Shown: in pieces, positions 1-9,200 of the stretch | Numbering within the stretch: position 1 is the stretch's first letter | How the letters are laid out: every line of letters starts with the position of its first letter | Source: an uncultured Chitinophagaceae bacterium | Lineage (GTDB): Bacteria; Bacteroidota; Bacteroidia; Chitinophagales; Chitinophagaceae | DNA: 64,000 bases | Direction: 5' to 3' | NCBI GenBank assembly: GCA_937919945.1 | Contig: CALESY010000036.1 | Span: 1-64,000, forward strand | The notes under the pieces: generated by a model | Told to the model about the DNA's origin: nothing | The model's database searches: none | What the model saw: the letters and a program-made list of their open reading frames with translations, nothing else | Program-made: the position numbers and the translations under genes

Positions 1-204
1 TTAAAGATTTTTTTAATTAATGTATTGCCATTAGCTAAAATGTTGATTAAAAAATTGATTATCAATACTTTAAAATAAGATGAGATTATTATTATTCCTC
101 TAACAATCTTGTGTTTATCTTTATAATGTAAATAATAGGAAACTATTTATACGAAGTTTTTTACTCGTCACAGGGTTACTTTTTATCAAAAACAGGATTA
201 ATCA

Positions 205-774
205 GTGCAAGGTGCTCATTATACAGAAGAATTATTGTTGGCTCAACTGGCAACAGGTGAGCGTGCAGCTACAGAGCAGGTATATAAACAGCATTATCCA
301 ATAATAACCAAATGGATAAAGCATAATGGAGGGACAGATGCAGATGCCGCGGATGTTTACCAGGAAGCTATAGTGATACTGTACGAGAAGTCACAGGACG
401 AGGCTTTCAGGTTGAGTTGCAAAATAGGTACTTACCTTTTTGCCATCAGCAAACACTTATGGTACAAAAAAGTAAACAAACTGCAACAAAGCCCTGTATC
501 GCTGCCAGATGATGAAAGACAAGACTGGGCGTATGAGGATGATGTAAATGCTCATAAAGAACGCGAGCTATACTACTCGCAACTGAATGCAGCACTGGAA
601 CACATAGGAGAACCTTGTCAATCGCTATTGAAGGCATTTTATCATGAAGATAAAAGTATGCAGGATATAGCAACAGTATTTGGGTATACAAATACTGACA
701 ATGCCAAAACACAAAAATATAAATGCCTGGCACGGTTGAGAAAAATCTTCTACAACACACAGGTAAAACAATAG
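205..774 (+). CDS. ECF-type RNA polymerase sigma factor
   Basis: A 189-residue sigma-70 family factor of the extracytoplasmic-function class, which directs RNA polymerase to a dedicated promoter set. Region 2 covers roughly residues 24-95 (DVYQEAIVILYEK, then the helix around FAISKHLWYKKVNK). Region 4, a helix-turn-helix, covers about 130-180 (CQSLLKAFYHEDKSMQDIA followed by KYKCLARLRK). The start is GTG; an AGGA at 194-197 sits about 7 nt upstream and supports it. The next gene, 14 nt downstream, encodes a membrane protein with an anti-sigma-like N-terminus, so the two are probably a sigma/anti-sigma pair. The target promoters cannot be told from the sequence. Confidence 0.9.
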   Translation: MQGAHYTEELLLAQLATGERAATEQVYKQHYPIITKWIKHNGGTDADAADVYQEAIVILYEKSQDEAFRLSCKIGTYLFAISKHLWYKKVNKLQQSPVSLPDDERQDWAYEDDVNAHKERELYYSQLNAALEHIGEPCQSLLKAFYHEDKSMQDIATVFGYTNTDNAKTQKYKCLARLRKIFYNTQVKQ

Positions 775-788
775 AAGTGAATTGACTT

Positions 789-1850
789 ATGATGACGGAG
801 CAAATGATGATGGAGAAGGCGGAGCGATATGTATCTGGCAAACTATCTCAACAGGAGCAGAATGAGCTGAAAGACATGTTGGCTGCAGATGCGACTTTTG
901 CAAATGAGTTTGCGGAATGTGTAAATATGCTACGTGGCCTTCAAAATGCAGGTGCGCAAAGGCGTTTCACTCGTATGTTGCAGGATATTGCTTCTAATGA
1001 AGCTAAACCTAAAACAGGCCGTACTATTACATTGCGCGCCTTTTATCTGCGTACGGCAGGTATAGCAGCGGGTATAGCGATGCTGACATCACTTACTACC
1101 TACTGGGTAATACAGCACAATAACAAAAAAATTGCATCTCAATACAGCTTGTTGAAACGTGACCTGGAAAAATATAAGCGTTCACAAAATCAGCTTATTA
1201 ACAACATCAGCGAACAACAAAAACCTACTGCAGAAGTTCGCTATACAGGTACCGGGTTTGCACTTAGCAATGATGGTTATTTAGTAACCAATTATCACGT
1301 AACAGAAGGTGCAGATTCTGTATATATACAGAATAGCGAGGGCAAATATTTCAAAGCATACACTGTAGGGTATGACCAACAAGCAGACATTGCCATACTG
1401 AAAGTAGAGGATAAACTATTCCGTTTTGGTAAAGGAGAAGTACCTTATAGTTTTGCCTCAAACAAAAGGAAGCCGGGCACTAAAGTATATTCACTCGGTT
1501 TTCCACAGGATGAGATAGTATATAATGAAGGTTACATCAGTGCTGTAAACGGGTATCAGGGAGATTCTTCTCAATACAGGTTGGAAATAGCTGCACACCC
1601 GGGGCAAAGCGGTGCACCAATACTTGATACTAAAGGCAACGTATTGGCCATGATAACGGGTAAAGAATCTGAAAGTAATGGTACAACATTTGCAGTAAGC
1701 TCTAAAGCATTAACAAAGTTGGTACAATCATTACCTAAAGAAACTGGCCTGAGAATCCCTAAAGCGAATAAGCTATCTGGATTAGCTACAGAACAACAGA
1801 TAGAAAAGCTGCAACTATATACATGTGCTATCAAAGTGTACAAAAAGTAA
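789..1850 (+). CDS. Membrane-anchored anti-sigma-like / trypsin-like serine protease fusion
   Basis: 353 residues in three parts. Residues 1-75 are acidic and helical and resemble the cytoplasmic part of a Bacteroidota anti-sigma factor (GKLSQQEQNELKDMLAAD). A single membrane helix spans about 85-108. A coiled stretch (115-140) leads into a periplasmic trypsin-fold domain with a complete triad: His170 (TNYHVTEG), Asp200 (ADIAILKV) and Ser274 (PGQSGAP). No PDZ domain follows, unlike DegP. It lies 14 nt after the sigma gene and ends at a strong terminator. I infer that it holds the sigma factor at the membrane and links its release to a periplasmic proteolytic event. The protease fold is secure; the anti-sigma role is inferred. 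The start could be either of two adjacent ATG codons. Confidence 0.8.
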   Translation: MMTEQMMMEKAERYVSGKLSQQEQNELKDMLAADATFANEFAECVNMLRGLQNAGAQRRFTRMLQDIASNEAKPKTGRTITLRAFYLRTAGIAAGIAMLTSLTTYWVIQHNNKKIASQYSLLKRDLEKYKRSQNQLINNISEQQKPTAEVRYTGTGFALSNDGYLVTNYHVTEGADSVYIQNSEGKYFKAYTVGYDQQADIAILKVEDKLFRFGKGEVPYSFASNKRKPGTKVYSLGFPQDEIVYNEGYISAVNGYQGDSSQYRLEIAAHPGQSGAPILDTKGNVLAMITGKESESNGTTFAVSSKALTKLVQSLPKETGLRIPKANKLSGLATEQQIEKLQLYTCAIKVYKK

Positions 1851-1870
1851 ATATGATATAATTTTGATTG

Positions 1871-1900
1871 AATGGCGGCTGTTATGCCGCCATTCTTTTT
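1871..1900 (+). terminator. Rho-independent terminator
   Basis: A perfect 9-bp stem (AATGGCGGC / GCCGCCATT) with a 6-nt loop is followed by CTTTTT. It closes the sigma/protease operon. Confidence 0.9.
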
Positions 1901-1940
1901 AAATATAGTCTGCAGAGATAGTTACTACATTTAGTTTGTA

Positions 1941-1948
1941 TAAATTTG
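1941..1948 (+). promoter_or_regulatory. Bacteroidota -7 promoter element before tatC
   Basis: TAAATTTG matches the TAnnTTTG consensus, 22 nt before the GTG start of tatC. No clear TTG lies at the -33 position, so the promoter call rests on the -7 box and the terminator just upstream. Confidence 0.5.
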
Positions 1949-1970
1949 CGCCCTAACGTATCAACAGCCT

Positions 1971-2822
1971 GTGGGTTTTCTAGACAACTTCTTTAAAAAA
2001 AGACAAAAATCTGCCAATGCGGAAATGTCTTTTATTGATCATATAGAGGAGTTGCGATGGCATATAATACGTTCGCTGGCTGTTATACTTATTGCATCCA
2101 TTGCTGCCTTCTTTAAAATAGAATGGATATGGCACAACATTATTCTGGGTCCTGCACACACAGACTTCATATCCTACAAAGTATTGTGCGATTTCGGGCA
2201 TAAAATTGGCGTTAGTGCATTGTGCCTTGATGAAATAAAGCTGGAGTTTCAGAACACGCAGTTGTCCGGGCAGTTTATGCTGAGCTTTTCTACATCTTTC
2301 ATGGTAGGTTTTGTTGTGGCCTTCCCTTATGTTTTCTGGGAGTTTTGGAAATTTATAAAACCTGCGCTGAAACCAAGTGAACTGAAGTATGCACGTGGTA
2401 TTGTTTTCTGGACATCGCTATTATTTTTTGTCGGTGTATTGTTTGCCTATTATGTAGTAGCCCCATTTACTATCAACTTCTTTGCTAATTATCAACTCAG
2501 CCCTTCGTTTAAGAATATCATTACGATGTCGAACTATTACGACACGATGAGTGACCTGATACTGGGTATGGGTGTAGTATTTGAACTGCCTGTTGTGGTG
2601 TACTTCCTCTCAAAAATTGGATTACTGACACCGAAACTGATGCGGGAGAAACGCCGCTATGCCATTCTTATTATCTTTGTGTTGGCTGCCGTCATAACAC
2701 CACCCGATTGGTTTAGTATATGGTTGGTAGCTATACCCTTACTGATACTGTATGAAGCAGGTATATCCATCAGCGACAGGGCGAATAAAGAACGCGCAAA
2801 AAAACAACTTGAAAAATATTAA
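1971..2822 (+). CDS. tatC: Sec-independent (Tat) protein translocase subunit TatC
   Basis: TatC is the multispanning inner-membrane receptor for twin-arginine signal peptides. The 283-residue protein has the N-terminal signature SFIDHIEELRWHI (compare H-x-x-E-L-R in the family) and six hydrophobic segments, the last pair near residues 220-262. It is slightly longer than the E. coli protein because of an insertion in the first periplasmic loop. The start is GTG; no other start fits between the promoter and the signature. It is followed after 3 nt by rpiB, an arrangement consistent with co-transcription. No tatA is visible in the window. Confidence 0.93.
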   Translation: MGFLDNFFKKRQKSANAEMSFIDHIEELRWHIIRSLAVILIASIAAFFKIEWIWHNIILGPAHTDFISYKVLCDFGHKIGVSALCLDEIKLEFQNTQLSGQFMLSFSTSFMVGFVVAFPYVFWEFWKFIKPALKPSELKYARGIVFWTSLLFFVGVLFAYYVVAPFTINFFANYQLSPSFKNIITMSNYYDTMSDLILGMGVVFELPVVVYFLSKIGLLTPKLMREKRRYAILIIFVLAAVITPPDWFSIWLVAIPLLILYEAGISISDRANKERAKKQLEKY

Positions 2823-2825
2823 GCT

Positions 2826-3281
2826 ATGCTACCTACTGTTTTCAATCAGCAATTACCATTAGCACTTGGCTGCGACCACGCAGGCTATGAACTGAAAGAA
2901 GCAGTAAAAAACCTGCTGCAACAAAACGGCTGGACGGTTGACGATAAAGGCACGCATAGTGCAGACAGTACTGATTACCCCGATTATGCGCACCCGGTAG
3001 CAGATATGGTAAGTACAGGTGCAGCGTCAGTAGGCATATTGATATGCGGTAGTGGTAACGGTGTATGCATGACAGCCAATAAACACCAGAACGTACGTGC
3101 TGCCCTTTGCTGGAATGAAGAAATAGCTGCGTTGGCACGCCAGCACAACAATGCTAACATTATATGCATACCGGCAAGGTTTGTATCGCAGGAGTTAGCC
3201 TTTACCATGATAGATACCTTTCTGAGTATTGCGTTTGAGGGTGGTAGGCATGAGCGCAGAGTGGCTAAAATGGCATTATAA
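2826..3281 (+). CDS. rpiB: Ribose-5-phosphate isomerase B
   Basis: Interconverts ribose-5-phosphate and ribulose-5-phosphate in the non-oxidative pentose phosphate pathway. The 151 residues carry the RpiB hallmarks: GCDHAGYELK near the N-terminus, the catalytic Cys74 in ICGSGNG, and the conserved NKHQNVRAALCWN and FEGGRHERRV segments. Length is typical of the family. The ATG lies 3 nt after the tatC stop, so translation is probably coupled. A weak hairpin with a T-run follows at 3333. Confidence 0.96.
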   Translation: MLPTVFNQQLPLALGCDHAGYELKEAVKNLLQQNGWTVDDKGTHSADSTDYPDYAHPVADMVSTGAASVGILICGSGNGVCMTANKHQNVRAALCWNEEIAALARQHNNANIICIPARFVSQELAFTMIDTFLSIAFEGGRHERRVAKMAL

Positions 3282-3581
3282 TTTCCAGTTTTTTTATAAA
3301 TCACATCTGTAGCGTATAAACACGCATTACAAATACCGTGTTTACGGTATAGCTTTTTATAGAATTACTTCTATTTTTGCGTTATAATTATTTTTAATAA
3401 GGCAGTATTTAACGCATTAGTAAAACAATAAAAACAACTATTTCCTTTATAGTTCCGAAAGTTTTTCGTTGCTTTGCAGCGCAAAAAAGAATAAAATATA
3501 TTTTTTTGTTAATGTTTCGTGTTGGCATGGTATGTGTTTAGGAAGAATGTTAAAATAATCAAGAGAATCAAACACCACTAT
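3282..3581 (+). promoter_or_regulatory. Intergenic region with terminator-like hairpin and -7 element before the OmpA gene
   Basis: About 300 nt without a gene. A 7-bp stem (ATACCGT / ACGGTAT, 3333-3350) with a T-run at 3353-3357 probably terminates tatC-rpiB. TATTTTTG at 3372-3379 matches the TAnnTTTG promoter element, giving a leader of about 200 nt for the OmpA-family gene; no good -33 TTG is visible. The rest is AT-rich. Confidence 0.45.
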
Positions 3582-5858
3582 ATGAGAAAGTTTACACTAA
3601 CATTAGCATTAGCTGCTACATTACCGGTAGTAGCTGACGCGCAAAGGTACTTTGGGGTAGCTACCAGCAACTGGAGCGGAACTAATAGTATCTATCTGAA
3701 CCCGGCAAATCTGGCAGACTCACGCCACAAGTTTACTGTAGATTTGTTTTCACTAAATGTGGGTGCTGATAACAGCCTTGCAAAATTCAATGCAGGTGAC
3801 ATCTTCAGCGGTATACTGGATGGTGAAAACCTTTCTAAATCGCTCAACTTCAGCAGTAATGACAAATTCAGCATTTTACTGCCAACAGCAGAGGTGCGTG
3901 GCCCTGGCTTTATGTTCAGTATTGGTAACAAGCATGGCGTAGCGATAACAACACGCCTGCGTGGTATGGCTCAGTTCCACAATATGAATCAAAACCTGTA
4001 TCGTAATATTACAGACTCAAACTTTAACCCACAAGCAGGCGTAACTGTACAAGCGGATAAATTCAACTTTACTACGCATTTGTGGTCTGAACTTGGCCTT
4101 AGCTATGGTGGTGTTATCTGGCAGAAAAACAAACATCAGGTAAAAGGCGGCTTTACAGCCCGCTATTTGATGGGCGCAGGTTATGCAAGTCTTGTAAGCC
4201 GTAATCTGAGTGCAACTTTTATTAGCGCACCTAATAATCAAGCACAGTTTAATGTAAGGAATACAGATTTGAGCTATGCGCAAGGTGGTGTTCCTGTAGA
4301 AGGTGGCAATGATGCGACTAGCAACTTTTTTGGTAATGCTGGTCGTGGATTCGGTTTTGATTTAGGTGTAGTATACGAGTTCCGTCCGAAATATCAAAGC
4401 TATAGGTATGATATGGATGGCAAAACCGGTATCAGCGACAATAGCAAAAATCAATATCTTTTGCGTTTCTCTGCTGCAGTTACTGACTTGGGTTCTATAA
4501 GTTATTCGTCAAATAATAAAGAATCTAAATTCACAGGAAATGGTAATGGTCTTGTTGGTGACGATATAGCTGAGAATATTTATAATTTCGATTCATTGTC
4601 AAGGTATCTTAATCAAAGAGGCCTTGCTTTGAGTCAGGCAGCTACTACAACGAAAGTAGGTCTGCCTACTGCACTTGTTGTAGGTTTAGACTACCACGCT
4701 GTAGGTGGCTTATATGTTAATGCTACTTATATGGCAAACATTGCAGACCGTTTGCGTTATGGCAATACCCTGTATAGCCAAGTAACATTGACACCACGTT
4801 TTGATACACGTGTATTCAGCTTTGGTTTGCCAATTACTTACAGCACATTGACAAAAGGTATTAAAGCGGGTGCCGGTATCCGTGTAGGTGGCTTCTTCTT
4901 TGGTAGCGACGACATGCTTTCTTTCTTTGGTGATGGTTATGGTATGAATATGTACTTCGGTGCCTTTGTGCCTTTCAACAAAAAGAAACCAAAAGATAGT
5001 GATGGCGACTTAGTATCAAACCGCAAAGACAAGTGTAAAAATGAAAAAGGTGTTTGGGAACTGAAAGGTTGCCCTAACCCTGATAAAGATGGTGACGGTA
5101 TACTGGATAAAGATGATAAGTGTCCTGATGTAGCTGGTTCTAAAACAGCTGCTGGTTGTCCTGATGCTGACTTGGATGGTGTAGCTGATGCAGAAGACCG
5201 TTGCCCTTCAGAAGCTGGTGATGTTGCTATGCAAGGCTGCCCTGACCGCGATAAAGACGGTGTAGCTGATATTGATGATGCTTGTCCTGATTTAGCAGGT
5301 CTTGCTCAATACAAAGGTTGTCCTGATACGGATGGAGACGGTATTGCAGATAACGTGGATAAATGTCCTACTGCTGCTGGTCCGATAGCTAACGAAGGTT
5401 GTCCTGATACAGATAATGATGGTGTAGCTGATCACTTAGATAAGTGTCCTACAGTTGCAGGTACAGTTAATAACTTCGGTTGTCCTGAAGTGAGTGTACA
5501 GGTTAAGAAACGCCTTGCATTTGCTGCAACAGCTATTCAGTTTGATTTGGGTAAAGCAACTATCAAGAAGACTTCTCACAAACTGCTGAACGAAGTTGTT
5601 AAGATTCTGAATGACTATCCTGACTACCTGATGACTATTGAAGGTCATACAGATAATACGGGTAACGCTGCTAAGAATATGCAACTGTCTAAAGACCGTG
5701 CAGCGGCTGTTAAAGCTTACTTCGTATCGAAAGGTATAGCTGCAGACAGGCTGATGGATGATGGCTTTGGCGATACTAAGCCAGTAGCTAGCAACAAAAC
5801 TGCTGCAGGCCGTGCTAAAAACCGCCGTGTGGCTATGGATCTGAAATTGAAAAACTAG
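3582..5858 (+). CDS. Large OmpA-family outer membrane protein (DUF5723-like barrel, TSP3 repeats, OmpA domain)
   Basis: A 758-residue outer membrane protein. I chose the ATG at 3582 because it opens directly into a signal peptide ending near ADAQ; an open frame reaches back to 3519 but adds only a charged segment. Residues about 20-460 resemble the DUF5723 beta-barrel family (SNWSGTNSIYLNPANLADS). About 470-636 hold six thrombospondin type-3 repeats of the form DxDxDGxxDxxDxCP, which bind calcium and form a stiff stalk. About 640-758 are an OmpA-like peptidoglycan-binding domain (IEGHTDNTG, RAAAVKAYFVSKGI, NRRVAMDL). It probably ties the outer membrane to the wall. It ends at a very strong terminator. 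Confidence 0.9.
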   Translation: MRKFTLTLALAATLPVVADAQRYFGVATSNWSGTNSIYLNPANLADSRHKFTVDLFSLNVGADNSLAKFNAGDIFSGILDGENLSKSLNFSSNDKFSILLPTAEVRGPGFMFSIGNKHGVAITTRLRGMAQFHNMNQNLYRNITDSNFNPQAGVTVQADKFNFTTHLWSELGLSYGGVIWQKNKHQVKGGFTARYLMGAGYASLVSRNLSATFISAPNNQAQFNVRNTDLSYAQGGVPVEGGNDATSNFFGNAGRGFGFDLGVVYEFRPKYQSYRYDMDGKTGISDNSKNQYLLRFSAAVTDLGSISYSSNNKESKFTGNGNGLVGDDIAENIYNFDSLSRYLNQRGLALSQAATTTKVGLPTALVVGLDYHAVGGLYVNATYMANIADRLRYGNTLYSQVTLTPRFDTRVFSFGLPITYSTLTKGIKAGAGIRVGGFFFGSDDMLSFFGDGYGMNMYFGAFVPFNKKKPKDSDGDLVSNRKDKCKNEKGVWELKGCPNPDKDGDGILDKDDKCPDVAGSKTAAGCPDADLDGVADAEDRCPSEAGDVAMQGCPDRDKDGVADIDDACPDLAGLAQYKGCPDTDGDGIADNVDKCPTAAGPIANEGCPDTDNDGVADHLDKCPTVAGTVNNFGCPEVSVQVKKRLAFAATAIQFDLGKATIKKTSHKLLNEVVKILNDYPDYLMTIEGHTDNTGNAAKNMQLSKDRAAAVKAYFVSKGIAADRLMDDGFGDTKPVASNKTAAGRAKNRRVAMDLKLKN

Positions 5859-5885
5859 TATCTGTATAGATATAGATTTCATAGA

Positions 5886-5917
5886 GAATGGGTGGCAATT
5901 GCCACCCATTCTTATTT
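5886..5917 (+). terminator. Rho-independent terminator
   Basis: A perfect 11-bp stem (GAATGGGTGGC / GCCACCCATTC) closes an AATT loop and is followed by TTATTT. It terminates the OmpA-family gene. Confidence 0.92.
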
Positions 5918-5999
5918 ACATTAAGATAGCGAGGATATAACAATGGAGTAACCATGCCCTTACATTGGCAAATTAGCTTTACAGCAATCTCTATATGTT

Positions 6000-6239
6000 A
6001 TGGTAGTTATGTACAGCCAACTGACGCAGGAAGTACGCATTGTACTGACAGCTACTACCCATGAACATATCACCTACCAGATAACGACGCCCGAAGGGCA
6101 AATGATACGTAAGGGCAGGTTGATACCAGGCTCGCAAAGCTATAATGTAAGTACTAAGGGGCTTCCATCAGGTAAGTATGTATTTATCACAGAGCTTTGT
6201 AGCCAACCATTTGAGAAACGAGGGATGTTTGATACCTAA
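6000..6239 (+). CDS. Small protein resembling a stand-alone T9SS C-terminal sorting domain
   Basis: 79 residues with the pattern of the type A C-terminal sorting domain of Bacteroidota secreted proteins: YQITTPEGQMIRKG, a short loop, then YNVSTKGLPSGKYVFIT. Such domains normally form the last 70-80 residues of a long exported protein. Here there is no signal peptide and no cargo; the frame is open upstream to 5952, but without another ATG. It may be a remnant of a degraded cargo gene or a free-standing domain. It ends two nucleotides before the convergent helicase gene. Existence as an expressed gene is uncertain. Confidence 0.5.
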   Translation: MVVMYSQLTQEVRIVLTATTHEHITYQITTPEGQMIRKGRLIPGSQSYNVSTKGLPSGKYVFITELCSQPFEKRGMFDT

Positions 6240-6241
6240 TA

Positions 6242-9200
6242 CTAAACATCATCAATCTCTATTTCTTCCTGAGGGCGGATGAGTTGATAACGTTTTGCAA
6301 AATTGCACCAGTTGCAGTCTTCTTTGCCACATCCTTTGTCAAACTCGTGGTTCATGATGCTTGTATAAACCTGCTTCATTTGTTGTCGTACTATCTCTTC
6401 CTGCTGGCCAATGAATGGTATTGTGATGCGTTTGTATTCGTTACTCTTGCGTCCTTTTTCTACATAGTCAAACATGCCTTCTTTAATAATCCATTGCTTG
6501 TCCGGATAGTTTTCTAGTATGAGTTTGTAGAAAAGCATCTGCCGCCAATAGTCGCCGCCATTAGGTTCTTTTTCGTTTGGCGCAGCAGTATATGTGCTAG
6601 ATGACCTGTCCGGGTCGCCGGTTTTATAATCAATTACCTTACAACCATCTTCTTCAATCGCTATCAGATCTATCTTTCCCGTAACCGGTACACCGTCCAA
6701 CGAATAGCGCGATACTTTATATTCTATCTCTACTTTGGTAGGCAGGCTATGCAGGTATTTTTTATAGTATTCATCCAGCAGAGTAGTGCCTTGTTCCATG
6801 CGCCGTTCATACTGTATGTCTGTAAACGATTCTCTTTCACGGTACATTTCAGATTTGAAAGCACCTATTACTTCTTCAACAGATGGGAATGTACCGTTAT
6901 TTTCGCGCATCAGTTTGTACATACGCTCCAGCGCGTAGTGTACGGCACTACCAAAAGCTAGTGCATCACTCTTGAGGAAAGGTACTCGCAGAATATTTTC
7001 ATAGTAGAAAGTAAGCGGACAGCGAAGGTATTTTGACAGTGAAGTATAGCTCATAGTAAACTGCTGCAGGATATGGTCTATCCATTGCCCGTTTGCCAGT
7101 TTGATGCGTACGTCGGGTACGGGTTGCAATGCCCATTGTATATGTTGCATTACAGCTTCGGTAGTTACCGATTCATTAATGCGTTCTTCAGGCAGGCTTA
7201 TTTCATCAATAAAGACGGAGTTTTCCAACGCTTTACCGTTATTATCGTTTACTGCATAGGATACATGCAGGTGTTTCTTTGCGCGTGTCAGTGCAACATA
7301 GAATAAGCGGCGGGCAACTTCAGTTTTATATGTTTTATCGGCATCGTCTTGTGTATTGGTGATGCCTTCCGGTAGTTTGTATTGATTGGTACTGGCAACT
7401 TTATCTTCCCAAAAGTTTTTTGTACAGCCAATAAGGAATACATACTCAAATTCATTGCCCTTAGCGCCATGTGCGGTATAGAAGCGCACGCCATTTTCGT
7501 TTTGCACTACTTTCTGTATAGGTACGCTGATATTTTCATCCAGCATACGTTCTATCATACGCAGTAGTTCGGGTATTTTTAGTTTGGCGTCGCGGTCGTA
7601 CGATTCTTTTACAAATTCAAAGAATGTATTAACGACTTGAACATACCAAACATGGTCTGCCTGTTTCAGCAGGTGTGCCATCATGCCACTTTCATAAATT
7701 ATTTTTTCTAGCAGCAATGGTAAAGGTAAACTTGCTTGTTGTTGGAGCCAATTGTCAAGGCATCTGCCGAGGCGGGTGATGTTTTTGGTGGAGGCGAGGT
7801 TCATTGTTTCTAATAACAGTGTATTATTAAGCACTAGCCGCCATACCCCCAAGCTTTTATCTTTTGATTTATTGTTGCTTATGTGCAAAGAAAGCGTAGC
7901 AATATCTACCGGTGCAATCTCGTAATAGGGAGCATGCATTATCTCAAATAGCCGCGCCTCGCTGCTGAAAGGTTCTTTACGTTCTTCTTCAAGATAGTAC
8001 AGTATGTGGATGATTTGCTGAACCAAAGGTAGCTCCAACACATTAACTGGTTTCTTTACAGTGTAAGGAATTCCCTTACGTTCCATCAGGCTGATGATAT
8101 TATCTGCCTGTTTGTGTTGTGCATAGAGTACCGCTACATTATTCAGTGCGATGCCTTCTTGCTGAAGGCGTTCTATCTGCATTACAACATCAGCTTCTTC
8201 TTGTAATGGGTTGTTGTATATTTTTACCACAGGTGGTACAGAATCCTTGCCATTTAGAAAACGCTCTGCCGCAGCTACAATATTTTTATCAAGTTTAAAG
8301 TCTGTTAGTTGTTTGATAAGCCTTTGTTCATTATTGTCAATCGTAGCCATCGCTTTGTCTAATATCAATTGCGATGAACGATAGTTTTGAGGTAATACTA
8401 TAAGCTTGATGGTTGACTGGTAACGTTGGTAAAAATCGAGAATGTTCCGAATACGCGCACCTTGGAATTCATAAATAGATTGGTCGTCATCGCCCACTAC
8501 AAAAATGTTCGGGTCTTCCCAAAAATCGGTGAGCATGTACAGTAAATCGCTCTGTGCACCATTGGTATCCTGAAACTCATCTACCAGAATAAACTGGTGG
8601 CGTTCCTGGTAACTAAGCAATAATGCTTCATTCTTTTTAAAGGCATCCAGCACCCAAATTATCATATCATTGAAGTCGTACCGACCTTTCGCCCTCATTT
8701 TTTCGATGTACACATCAAAGAGCAATGCGGCTGCTTTTGTCTGGTTCAGCTTTCGGGTTTCCTCATCTATTTCCGCCTGTTTCAAGTCGCCCTTTTGGTA
8801 GCCTTTACCATTCCGTTTATACACGTATTTTTCATCGCTGGGCATAGTTGTTATCTGTGCGTCTGCAGCATCGGCTATTTGAGAAGCTGAAATATTTTCA
8901 CGCTTCATCATATCAAACAGTTTGTTTAGCCTGCTTGCGTCAAAATAGATGTTGCCGCTTAGCCGCCGTAGTATGTGTCCTGTTGGTAGTTCATTTACAA
9001 TTTCGTAGAGGAGTTCGGTACGCTCTAAATCTGTAATGGGTTGCAGTGTGCGTAAGCTGAAATATTCACTGTTATTCTGAATGACATTATTGCAAAAAGC
9101 ATGAAAGGTACAGATGTTCACCCTGTGTGCTGCAGTGCCTATTATCTGTACTAGCCTGCGGCGCATCGCATTAGTGGCCTCGTCAGTATAGGTAAGGCAT

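Noticed and set aside
1..204. Possible riboswitch or small RNA in the AT-rich left edge
   Set aside because: No stable stem, terminator or conserved motif was seen; only the ribosome-binding site of the sigma gene stands out.
3519..3581. Upstream extension of the OmpA-family protein
   Set aside because: The extra 21 residues are basic and would bury the signal peptide; the internal ATG is the better start.
4992..5490. Repeat block in the OmpA gene as a mobile or regulatory repeat
   Set aside because: The period matches thrombospondin type-3 protein repeats with conserved Asp and Cys-Pro codons; it is coding.
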